Below the pieces are notes generated by a model. The model was not told the origin of the DNA. It saw only the letters and a list, made by a program, of their open reading frames with translations, and ran no database searches. Source: Syngnathus acus (Eukaryota > Chordata > Actinopteri > Syngnathiformes > Syngnathidae). Taken from it: a stretch of 64,000 nt of DNA. The stretch lies in assembly GCF_901709675.1 (NCBI RefSeq), contig NC_051090.1, positions 6,403,842-6,467,841 on the forward strand, in the 5' to 3' direction. The translations under genes and the position numbers were made by a program. Positions 37,411 through 48,689 of this stretch are shown in pieces (position 1 is the first letter of the stretch; every line of letters starts with the position of its first letter).

Positions 37411-39306
37411 CTTGGCTTCTCCGGTACGGTACAGGGGTGCCAGTCATCAAAGAGTCACTGAAACACAGAACACAAGATAGTTCCCCCTCTGACTGCAGTT
37501 GAACGTAACACCGAAACGACAACGCTATTTCTGCCTGCAAATATTAAATATTGTACAAATAATAAAAATATTCCCTATTTTATTATACGAACGTGATACC
37601 GTATCCGTGTGACAATATACTGTAAAACTAATAATATTTAGAAAAAAAATCCCATATCCATGGTGCGGCGGAAAGCAACGTGGGTTCAGTAACCTGAAGT
37701 TGATAGTGTGAGTAAATAGTTGTCCATCTCTATATGTTCCTTACACCCGAGGTTGAGAGGTTAAAGTTGAGGATGGACGGACTTCACAGTCAGATGCAAT
37801 CGGTCCAGAAGTGACCTGATTGGCTGAGTCTTGAAAAGATCCAAAAATCTTGAATAATGGATGCATGTAGAGGGGATTTGAGAGATGGAGCGGTGGGTGT
37901 GAAAGAGACATGGGTGGGAGGGGAGAAAAGGGATGCTGTTGCCAGGGAACACTGGCTACACCGAGAACCACTGACAACAGCCGCAGGATTATTCCAGGAA
38001 TCATCAGTACTTCGTTTCCCCAAATTGCAGCAGGATTAAAAAAAAGATTTTGAGGAATCCAGATAGGCAATAAAAACCGGATTAGGGAAAAAGGCACCTA
38101 TTGGGAGAAGTGATGATGATGCTACAGCCGATGCGCTCTGACTGAAGAAATTCGGTGCGGCCATCAGGGCTAAGAGACAGCCTGTCAGCTTGCTCTTCAC
38201 GGCCAGTCTTTTCCCAACAAAGGTGGACAGAGGCGAAGGAAAGGAAACGAGGAGGGTGGGGGTTCCAGCACAGAGGTGCCCCCTGTCCTCAAGCACCTGC
38301 TGCTGGCTAGCGACTGACATTGAGGACACTATCTGTGTGTCTGTGCGTGAGTGTATGTATGCATGTGAAGTAGGGGAGGAGAAGACATATGCATTTGTGT
38401 CAGTTTGGAGGGTCAACACAATTTCTTTGCTCCTGTGAGTGAGGAGAAGTAGGAGAAATACGCACACAGATAGACCATCTGAAGAATTTGAGGGAGATCG
38501 CCATCATCTCATGTAAGTACAGTCAGTCATTGACATCATGCCAGATGCTGGGCTGACATCAAATGAAATCCAACTATTCTGGGTCACCCTTGAAATGCAA
38601 TCAGGCCATCTCGCTGTTTATGATTATAATTTGCAGTTTTCGCCACAACATTGGAGTTGAATTTCTATTTATATCTATTGCATGCCCTTTACTCCATGCA
38701 GACATCCTTAAAATGTTGTTTGCTAACCTTGACTGTATCAAAAACACAATGTGTTCTTTGCTGAGATTCTAACCTCAAATCGTTTCATTTATTGTTGTGG
38801 TTTTAGTTTGCAGCTTTGGGAGGTGTTGCTATTTTGGTTAGCTTACTTAGCAACAAAGCATACTCTATTACTTTATTATATTGTGCACGCCTTCCTAATA
38901 TTTTGTCTCCAGATAATAAATACGACATAAATCTTAACCTTCACTCTCAAATCCAGCATCAACAAAAATATTTTTTTTCAGGGGGTGTAATATTCTGCAT
39001 TAATTCTTACTGCGAAAATGCACAAAACTGTTCTCAAAAATAGCCTCTTGATTTCCACCCAGGAGGAGGAATTTTGTATAATATCAGACTTGATCCACAA
39101 AAATAGGCTTCATCACATGCCTCTCACATGATATCCAGTGTGCAGGGGAATGGAAGAACAACCCCAAACTATCACCCTCAAGTGGTGTGTGGTTGGATTG
39201 AATCCAGTCGCAAAAAGAAAACTTTTTCCCTTTTCCATTTTTAACATTGAATCACAGTTTTTGTTTTGACAAATATGTGTCAGGCCCCTGCTCTCCTCGC
39301 TGAGGG
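37411..39306. promoter_or_regulatory. Head-to-head spacer between zfr2 and atcay
   Basis: About 1.9 kb separating divergent start codons. The left edge should be the zfr2 promoter and 5' UTR. A possible untranslated first exon of atcay ends at a GTAAGTAC donor near 38512 on the plus strand, and a pyrimidine-rich acceptor ends at 39304, two bases before the atcay ATG. The reading frames at 37.7-38.4 kb have no family resemblance and look spurious. Confidence 0.4.
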
Positions 39307-42300
39307 ATGGGCACCACAGAAGCGACTCTAAGAATGGACAACATGGAAGTGAAAGACGAATGGCAAGATGAAGACTTCCCTAGGTGAGATAAAGCAGTTA
39401 CTTTTGTACTGGTTAGAACCTCTCACTTATTCTGTATGTTGACATTTGGACCCGCGTTTGTCGACTCGCAGGCTACTTTTACACCAAGTGGTTCTAAACA
39501 ATATGATACAATGAGCTTCGTTGTTGTTCCAGCATGTTCTTAATGGTTATTAAATTGTATCTATCAACATAAAAGGCAATGGCTTAAACTGAGAAGCATT
39601 TTCAACATGTTTCCTTTGTCATGTATCGCTAAATAGCAATTCTACGACAAGCCCAATCTTAGTTTAAAAGAGACATCATTCAAGGTTTAAGCATGTGAAT
39701 GAATGTGAGGAAACAATCACCAGCAAAAAAAAAGATCTGAAAATGTCAAAACTGGGATTTACCTTTATGGCTTGACATCACATCTTCTGATCTTGTGTTG
39801 CAGTCAAGTTTACTCAAGGGAAAAATATTAACCCTTTAGTAGACAAGAGACAAAACAAGCACTTTGAGAATATGTACATATGCAAGGAGAAAGTCCAAAT
39901 CCAACCTGATGGCTGGTGGAGCTTGGCTCCTTTTCCTCCTTGCCCCATGCAGCCGGCACCCCCCCTGCTCCCTCCCCCCGACCACAGACATCTTGTTTTG
40001 TCGTGCAAAAAACTGATAGCATATCAGCGAGGTCTGCTTTCTCACTCTCACGCCAAAACCTTCGATTATATGAGATTACAAGCAACAGACAAACAGGCAT
40101 ATGTAAATAAATAATAATAATTGCGATGGAACACCTAATGTTGTGATCATACAAAAAATGTAAACCCGGGCTGACTGTGAAATGATGATGACACAGCGTG
40201 CTCCTCCTCCCTCCTCCCTCAAGCTGAGAGCAGGTGCGGCACTCTCTTTGTGAATGGCGTGGGGAATGGTCATGTGATGCAGCGGCAGTCACCGATTCCA
40301 AAACACAATATCGCCGTTTGCTGAAATGGTGTCAGGTTTTTGCTGGTGAAGAAAAAGAGGAGGAGGAGGAGGAATAAGCTGCAGCAGAAGCTAACGTGGC
40401 CTCTGAGAGATGCTCTGGGTGAAACCAATGAAGGGAAGACAGGGGGATGAATAAGAATATTGAGCAAGATAAAGACACGTGTATAGCCCAAATATTGGTT
40501 TGACCTCATTTTTTGTAAGGTAAGCTTTGCTTCATATTCATATTGGTGGCTGATAGATGTTTTTTCAAGTAAGGGTCCTTGAGGGAGAGACTCAGGTTGT
40601 TTATCTGTGACTCGGCGGGGGGTGCTGGTTATTTTCCTGCAGAAGGGATGATAAAGCATACGTAGGAATGCAGCAGCACATGTGGAGACGTGCTAAGAGC
40701 ACGTCAGCTGGGAAAACACACTGCAGTGTAGCTCCCTGTATCACTTGCACTTTGTGTTTGTCTTCAGAATAAGCTTTGTGTGTACAAATGATGAAATGCT
40801 TCGGCTGGTTCTGCAAACTCACGGCACACAAACAAAGCATATCTTGCCCTCACCCACATTTTCTGTTCTCCTGTTTCCTCCTCTGCTCTGCCTCATGTTG
40901 CCTGACAGCCTTGTAATCTTCATCTGTCCACGGAGAGATGTTAATTGCCGTCCTGTTCTTCGTGCTGCTGATTTTCAGTGTTAAAATGGATTAGCGGCAA
41001 AGCTATTGTTTTAAATGGCCCATTGGACATTATACTAATTGGAATCATCTTTTGTGTGATGCTTCTGTGTGAGGTTATTATGGTGTTTTCTCAAAAGTGT
41101 TGAACAGGATTTGCATACAGTATGACCTCACTGGTCACAACATTAGATACATCGCCACAGTTTACTGAGAATTAATGCAATCAAAATCCCTGCCATTGCC
41201 AAGATTTTAATGCTCAGTTTTATTCAACACTATGATTTTTTAATTTAATTTAATTTAATTTAATTTTATTAAATTTTATTTTATTACTCATCATTAACTT
41301 GAATGATCTGTCATTTGTCACTCAGACTCTTACCCGAGTACGGAGACATGGACTCCTCTTGTGGCCTCACAGACAACAGAACCTGTAAGACAAATATCAT
41401 TGAGGACCTCTTGATTTTTTTGGAAAGAAGTTGCATCATCTCCTCTCTTCACTTCTTAGCTCCTCCCAACTCCTTGAATGTGAGCCCACCTGGAGGTGGC
41501 GCTGGCGTGGCGTCCTCGCGTCGTACACGGCGTACCCTGGTTGCCCCGGAGATGAATCTGTCCTTGGATAAAAGCGAGGGGTCTCTGCTGTCGGATGACT
41601 TTCTGGACACGCCCGACGACCTGGACATCAACGTGGACGACATGGATACGCCGGATGAGACGGACTCGCTGGAGTTCATCACCAATGGCAATGACCTGGA
41701 GTGGGAAGGTAAGAGGATTTCCTCTTTGGGTGGTCCATTAGCAATAAACACAGCACACCACATGTATCATTCCAGATGACACTCCAGTGGCCTCGGCCAA
41801 AGCAGGTTCGACTGGTGGTACGGGAGACTTAGACGAGGAGGGAAACCCCAACAATGGACGCCTGTGGAGGACGGTGATCATCGGAGAACAAGAGCACAGA
41901 ATCGACATGCAGATCATCCGACCGTACCAAAAAGTCATCACCCATGGAGGTGAATCATCAACTTTGCATTCAAAATATTTTTGTCATAACAAAATTCAAA
42001 CTCTCTCCTCAGGTTATTTTGGGGAGGGCCTGAATGCTATCATCGTATTCTCTGCATGCTACCTGCCTGACAGCAGCATCCCAGAATACCATTACATCAT
42101 GGAGAACCTCTTCCTGTGAGTCTACGGGGTTATTCAGTATTTATTTATCATAGTAATCGTCGCTAATCAATATAACGAGGTATCCTCTCTTACTCCTCCA
42201 GGTACGTGGTGAGCAGTCTGGAGATGCTGGTAGCTGAAGACTACCTGATCATCTACATGAACGGAGCCACACCCAGGAGTAAAATGCCTGGAATTAGCTG

Positions 42301-43183
42301 GCTCAAGAAATGCTACCAGATGATTGACAGAAGGTGGGGGAAAAAAAAAAAGTTTCAGCATCCATATTTGTTTTGCTGTTTTTTTTTTTTTTGTGGCTGC
42401 AATGTAAAACCAAATTGCAAAGCAATATTTTTGTTACCTTGTTGATCTACACAAAAGGGGAAAATTACTACATATTATTGTTTATATTTTTTTTATGTCA
42501 GATTTTTTTTCTGTTTTGACGCCAGGTTGAGGAAGAATTTGAAGTCTCTGGTTATTGCTCATCCTACTTGGTTCATACGCACTGTACTGGCAATATCCAG
42601 GCCCTTTATCAGGTAAGACCCAGTAGTTAAATGTATACCAAACCATATACTTTATATTCCTTTATTGTATTGACTATATCGTTCACTTGCTGCCATTTAC
42701 AGTGTGAAGTTCATGAATAAGATCCAGTATGTTCACAGCCTGGATGAACTGGCCCTAATGGTCCCTATGGAGCACGTACATGTCCCAGAATGTGTTTTAC
42801 AGTAAGTTCAAATCAGGCGTAGTTCTGTCGGCCATATTGTAAGCAAACTTTTTTCTGTTGTAATTGCTGAAAATTAACTAAAAGTATAAAACATTTGTAT
42901 TCATTGCAGGTTTGACGAAGAGAGGATTAAAGCCCGCAGAGAAAGGTGAGTTTTGAATCATAATTTTGTGTCCCCCTATTACTTCAGCTCAGTTTTAATG
43001 TGTGTAGAATGGAACAAGAGCAAAAGCAGCAGGTGGAGCAAAAGGAACCGGTCAACAAAAAGTCAGAGAGGTACTGGTCCAAAGTGTTACTGAGGGCCGA
43101 CAATTAACCATATTAAAATATCCTCATTGCATTTTTTTTCTCTTTCCAGGCCAAAGTCAATGATTGTAGAGCAAGGATTATAA
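39307..43183 (+). CDS. atcay: Caytaxin (ATCAY/BNIP-H), 11 coding exons, 370 aa
   Basis: Neuronal BCH/CRAL-TRIO-domain adaptor that binds kinesin light chain and glutaminase; loss causes Cayman ataxia in people. Exons: 39307-39383, 41326-41384, 41460-41708, 41776-41949, 42013-42115, 42202-42333, 42526-42612, 42703-42801, 42910-42945, 43008-43070, 43150-43183. The N-terminus [20 protein letters not shown] is near identical to human. The kinesin-binding WED motif (LEWEDDTP) is at residues 125-132, split by an intron. The BCH domain fills about 170-330 ([35 protein letters not shown]). The C-terminus ends [10 protein letters not shown] and differs from the mammalian tail. Length matches human (371). 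The first intron (1.9 kb) holds only AT-rich and GGA/TTTAA simple sequence. A 3' UTR intron is possible (43211-43685). Confidence 0.95.
40346..40376. repeat. (GGA)n short microsatellite
   Basis: A run of AGG/GGA triplets in atcay intron 1. Confidence 0.7.
41236..41290. repeat. (TTTAA)n simple repeat
   Basis: Imperfect pentamer TTTAA/TTTTA units shortly upstream of the second atcay coding exon. Confidence 0.75.
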
Positions 43184-46144
43184 AAAGGGAAGACTTCGCC
43201 GATTAAATAGGTATGACCGATCACACGCAATATAATAATATTCAATATACGTGTATCAGCTGTATCTATCTAAGAAAATATACTTTGCTCAAAACAATCA
43301 GTGTTACTAATTTAACTAAAACTGTGCTAGGAAGTGTTTCTAATATTTTGCATTTAAGGGGCCAAATAAGAATGCTGCAATGAGGTTCTACAGCAATTCA
43401 AACAAATATAAAAAATAATTATTATTCTCATTAAGGAAGAATTTTTTTTTAAACTTTTAAAAGTTTTGCATTGGATTAAATTGTGCATGTCAATCACATC
43501 TATACTTGTGCTGAGTCAACAAATTTAATTATCTAACAATCTGTAATTCTGATATTAAGTGCCATCAGAGCGATATAATAAAAAATACAATAGATAGATA
43601 GATAATAGATAATAAAATAGAGCAAGGTTGCTCATTCATACTATGCAGTAAAATATTTCTTGGTTTGTTTTTAATTCACCTGCAGTTTCTTTTGCGGCAG
43701 TGTGCCACTTGGAGCATCAATCTATTCACGGAAGCCTCAAGGACGACACGCGCTTCTTTGTGGGCTCATCATTTTTTGATCACGATACAGCGGCAAGTGC
43801 AACATCACTTTTTTTTTCTCTCTTTTGATGAGAGGGTTCATTCACGAATTGAACATTTGTGCAAAGGAGTTTGTTGTTCCATGGACTTTACGCTTGCACT
43901 TTAATGTAGGAACAAATGAAGGAATGTTTCTCATCCCGAAGCTATTTTCAATGTAAATACTGCACTAGAATGTTTTTGATTTTGCTCCATGCTGTTATAT
44001 CATAAAGCCTTTTCAAGCTTTTTAGTTTGAAAATTCTCAGTGTCCATTATGTACCGACAAGGTCGTTCTCTCTGATCTCCATCTATACTTAAACCATGTG
44101 CCTCTGTCTCTTGAGTTTAAAATGCAGAAATATGAGAACTATTTGCACAAGCTCATATCAAATTACTGCATTCCTATTTTGTAATTATTTCCTCCTTTTT
44201 GGCTTCAAATAACGACGTAGAATGACACTCGGGCAAACCAATTTTGTTTTGAATAATCTTGCTAAAATATAACCAGATATCACTGAAAAGCGAATAATCT
44301 TAATTTGAAGACATGAATGAATTAGTGATTCCTTTCTTCTTTATCGCATGTTTATCATACAATAAGATTAAATGTAAAATATATGATTAGTTTAGGTATC
44401 ACTTAGTTTTGCTGTATTTTGCATACTGTACATTTTGCACTACTTTTCAAAGCTACGTACACGTTTTGCACGGTTTTATTTTTCTAAACAAACTAAAAGG
44501 TCCTCTTGCTAGAGATTCCAAGAGGAATGCACATACACAAAAAGTAGACTTCATCATTTTATTTCAACCTGTTCAACATAATTGTATTTTGTCAGATCAA
44601 CATCGACTCTTTTTTCCCCTTTTTCAAACATCTCATTTTATGTCGAGGCGTTGTTTTCTTTTTGCTCTCCGTCTCTCTTGTCTTCCATTGATGCGATAGT
44701 TATGCTAGCAGGACATTATTTTTCTATGAATGCCGCGTTATTGCTTCATCACTTTCAAACATTTGGAATTGTGACTCTTTTTTTTATTTTGTTGAGTGCC
44801 TGATCTTGAACTCATTGATAAAAATAACAAAATATGACAATTAGTCACATAGACTTGTCATATGTAGCAAACCTCTGTGGCGTGTAGACAAACATGAACT
44901 TTCCAAAATGATTTTCCTTTTGACCATAAAAGCACAATATACAGACAGACACTGGCTATTTTATTTTATTTTTTTTGTATCTTGATTGCAATACGTGTTG
45001 TTTTTTGTTGTTCATAGTTGAATAAATACGTACGTCTGCTTTGTGAATAGAACTGAATAAATAGTCCCTCCCTAAAATCAATTTGGTATTTTACTTCATT
45101 TTTTCAACATAAAAAGTGAATTTTATTGAGTGAATATACTATGAAATGAGGTGTTACTAGGGAAAAATTGATTTGGGACTTCAAAATGAGTCTTTTCTTA
45201 GATAAGACGGAGGCCTGTGATATCACATGGTAACATGAGACACACAGCACACACTTCTCTCCAGCATACTTATGAGGGAGACGCCCTCCAACAGCTGACC
45301 CTTGACCCCCATGAGTGTGACAGAATTCACACTCAGACACAAATAGAAACATAGGCGAGAGGTAAAAGCTAAAAGTGAAGAGAAATGTGTCAAATGTTAT
45401 TCTTTGTCCTGTACTCCCTTTCTGTCAATTACATAAAATATTTCAGAATTACCTTGGATTACTGTAGCATTTCTAAAAAAATGTTTTAATTAAATGAATT
45501 TACTAGCTCATGTACTTAACAAGTAACATAACAAATTCATCTATCGAGCTACGTTATACTATCCTCATTAGAGTGAGCTGCCATTTTATTTGCTTAAGGA
45601 CTTGGTTGGCTTAGTAATATTGACAAGGAAAAACAAACAAACAATTTTTACCTCATTTATCATCACCTGACTTTATAGCACATACTTCATAAAATGACAG
45701 TTCATTTTATTTCTTTGCTGTTACTATGACTAGAATATATGTAACATGTAAATATATAAAGACCTTTTTTTCTTAGTAATAAGATACTCAAGCTGATGTA
45801 TAACTGGTCATGATAAAATAATTAAATTATTTTAATATAATTTGTAAGTGCTAATATTTTACTATATTTAATTTCAATTTAATCACAAAAAAATAATAAG
45901 TGACTCAAGTGTTTGACTGGGTCCAAAAAGTGATCTTTTAAAGCTAAATAAAGTGTAATACTTTACTGATAATTAATAATGAAATAATGAAAAAAATAAA
46001 CATAACTTTTTGACTTATCTAGTTTTCTGCTGTTTCATCAGCGTCACTATAGGGACCCAATGGAGAGGAATATTACAGGACTGACCAAGAATGATGGATA
46101 TAAACAGGTGCAAAGAAATATGGAAATACATGAGAATTCGCTGG
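43184..46144. other. atcay 3' UTR and atcay-nmrk2 spacer
   Basis: The left 1.9 kb is probably the atcay 3' UTR, ending at AATAAA hexamers at 45021-45026 and 45056-45061. It is AT-rich with a short TAGA run near 43590. The region from 45.1 to 46.1 kb is AT-rich spacer without recognisable features. Confidence 0.5.
45056..45061 (+). other. atcay: Probable atcay polyadenylation signal
   Basis: AATAAA, with another copy at 45021-45026, about 1.9 kb past the stop. No nearer canonical hexamer was noted, which fits a long neuronal 3' UTR. Confidence 0.45.
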
Positions 46145-46429
46145 TTTTGATTGGCTGTAGGTTCCGGCTCAGGGTCACCTGATTGGCCGAGGTGCGCTGA
46201 CGTATCTCCACTAGGAAAATCAGGCGCAAGTTCATCGACGTCAGCTGTGACGTCACGCATATTCAAGAAGATATAAATTGAAGTGGCTCAGGCTCAACTT
46301 CAATGAAGTAGTAAGAGTAGAGATAGAACGTCAAACCCAAAGAAGGAAAAAAATATAATAGATATATATATAATATAACAAGACTTGATTTTCTTCATTT
46401 GAGAAGGACATCTGAGAAGAGACGAAAAG
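46145..46429 (+). promoter_or_regulatory. nmrk2: nmrk2 promoter and 5' UTR: CRE cluster, E-box, CCAAT, TATA
   Basis: A compact textbook promoter. Inverted CCAAT boxes (ATTGG) are at 46150-46154 and 46182-46186. CRE-like sites are at 46198-46204 (TGACGTA) and 46237-46243 (GACGTCA), with a full palindromic TGACGTCA at 46248-46255. A CAGCTG E-box at 46242-46247 is wedged between the two right-hand CREs. A TATAAA box follows at 46272-46277, and transcription should start near 46300. The combination suggests CREB/ATF-type and myogenic bHLH input, consistent with the muscle-biased expression known for NMRK2. Confidence 0.65.
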
Positions 46430-48689
46430 ATGAACTACGTAATAGGAATTGGCGGGTAAGTCTTTGGAATTGTATTGCCAGCTTTATTTGTTAATTCGAT
46501 CATGACGTATGTCTCGCTTACATTACCACAATATGACGTATATTTGATTCAAACTCTGCCCCGTTTAAATTCACGCCCAGCATCTATGGTTCATCACGTT
46601 GAAATGAGCGGGATGTTTCAAATGTTACCGCGAGATTTCACCCCAAAATAGAGGGAGATTCAAAACACTAACTTTGACTGAACGGCTCAGACCTATCGAC
46701 ATTTATCATTTGACATGGCGGAAACGTATATGTATTTACGTTTACTAAAAACATTTGTGCTTTGAATATATTTTAGCAGTCTTGCCTTGTCTAACAGTAG
46801 TTGTGGTCGTAGTCTTAGAACACGTGGCGCCATGTTTACATTTACAGCTCACTGTCATTGAAAAATTATTTTATCATAAGTAAATGTAGTACTGTAGTCT
46901 AAATGGAAACTACTACCCAAAAGTTTGGGGCCACTTCGAAATTTCCTTTTCATAGAAAAGCAGCTTCCCTCTCAAAGATGATGAAACATGCATTAAAGGA
47001 AAATGGACGTTTACTGCCCTTTACAGTTTTGGTCAAAGGTTGTTTGAATTTCTCTTCATTTTTTTAGATGACTCACAGGATGACATTTCAAATGTCCCGC
47101 TCAAGGTTTAGTCATGGTTATACATTTTCTTCTGTTTTGCAGAGTCACTAATGGTGGCAAGACCACCTTGACTGATAAGTTGATGAAGACGTTGCCTAAC
47201 TGCTGTGTAGTGCATCAGGATGACTTTTTCAAGGTGAGTTTTAGGAAGCAGAAGTTTATTTAGTGTTGTCGTATGGTGTTTCCCAGTCATTTGTCATCGT
47301 CTCAATATATAGCGCAATCTATAATCTAATGCAAAAAAAAAAGTATTCGTTCACCTCACACCCACCTCATAGCCATGCCAACATCTGCTTATCTTTGTAA
47401 ATGCTTCAGCCATACTTCTTCTATTGGTTGTACACGGAAACCCTCGGAACACTGTGCACGATTAATTTAATGGCCCAAAATATCTCCTTCATCTCTCTTG
47501 ACAATACTTGCTGTTCCCAACCCTCTTCTCGTGTTTAGATGGCTGTGAAGTTGCAGCAATGTTTTATTGGTGACTGTTATTTCAGAAACCTGATCAGATA
47601 GAAGTCGGGGAGGACGGCTTTAGACAATGGGATGGTAAGACCTCACTGAAGACCGCCAGCCCCTCTTTTAAACCTCAAAAAGAGTCCCCTCATTTGGACA
47701 TTGCCAAAATAATTACGTTTACTCCACAATTCTTGTTTTGTCTTTGCTAATGTACTGCCCTTTCTGTTTCTGTAATGTTGCTCCGCAGTGATCACAGCTT
47801 TGGACATGGATGCCATGACCAACACCGTCAAAGGCTGGATAGAAAATCCAGAGAAGTTTGCCCGTTCGCACGGTGTCCTGTTGTCGTCTTCCTCCGACGT
47901 TGCCAACCCAGATGAGCAGATCCACGTTCTGATTCTGGAGGGCTTCCTGCTCTACAATGACCCGTAAGTGCAGTCAAGATTTCTTATTTTTATATTTTTA
48001 TCCTGATAAAAAATATTCAAATAGAAGTCTATTTACCCGAGTGGATGCCTGACCTTGGGGTTATTTAGGGATGTGGAGGCCATGACTGAAGTCATGTGAC
48101 CTATCTATGCACATCGAGTGTACTATGTGAGCTCCTGCAGCGAGAGATAAGCAGTTAAAGAGAAAAGGGTATTCACTATGAAAGCAACGATAAGCAGTGC
48201 AGATGCATGCTCAGGTGCACGCATCTAATCGCCTTCTCACGTGTGCCCCTGCAGAAGGCTGCTGGATGTTTTTGACAAATGTTATTGCATCACCATTCCT
48301 TATGAAGAATGCAAGAAAAGGAGAAGGTAATTTGTTTTCCTGAAATTTCAACGACAATGCAATTCCTGCCCCTGTCCTGATAAATGTAGCATGTCAAACC
48401 AAATGTCTTGTTTTCAGTACAAGACAATACACGGTCCCAGATCCTCCTGGCCTGTTTGACGGCCACGTTTGGCCGATGTACATCAAGCACCGCAGGGAGA
48501 TGGAAGACAGCGGCTTAGATATTGGTAAACTTAGCAAAATATAATCAAAAATCACCAGTATTTCAAGTTATATTTTTAACGGAAGGTTTTCTTTGTTTCA
48601 CAGAGTATCTGGATGGCTTGAAAAGCAAAGAAGACCTCTACAACCAAGTGTATGAGGACATTCAGAACAACCTGCTTAATCGTTTATAG
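46430..48689 (+). CDS. nmrk2: Nicotinamide riboside kinase 2, 7 coding exons, 201 aa
   Basis: Phosphorylates nicotinamide riboside to NMN in NAD+ salvage. Exons: 46430-46455, 47143-47233, 47586-47634, 47789-47963, 48255-48326, 48418-48524, 48604-48689. The Walker A loop GVTNGGKTT spans residues 9-17, with Lys15. The HQDDFFKP segment has Asp36, the catalytic position in NMRK1. DPPGLFDGHVWPMY is the conserved lid/C-terminal block. The first coding exon is only 26 bases and splits the P-loop glycine codon, as in mammals. The protein is shorter than human NMRK2 (230 aa), mainly at the C-terminus, ending NNLLNRL. NMRK2 over NMRK1 is favoured by position next to atcay. The stop codon abuts a GTGAGA donor, implying a 120-bp intron (48690-48809) in the 3' UTR. 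Confidence 0.95.

Noticed and set aside
37741-38467. Minus-strand frames of up to 143 codons in the zfr2-atcay spacer
   Set aside because: They resemble no family, overlap one another in several frames, and lie where divergent promoters and an atcay untranslated exon are expected.
39828-40301. 157-codon minus-strand frame in atcay intron 1
   Set aside because: Low-complexity, no domain resemblance, and it overlaps alternative frames on both strands.
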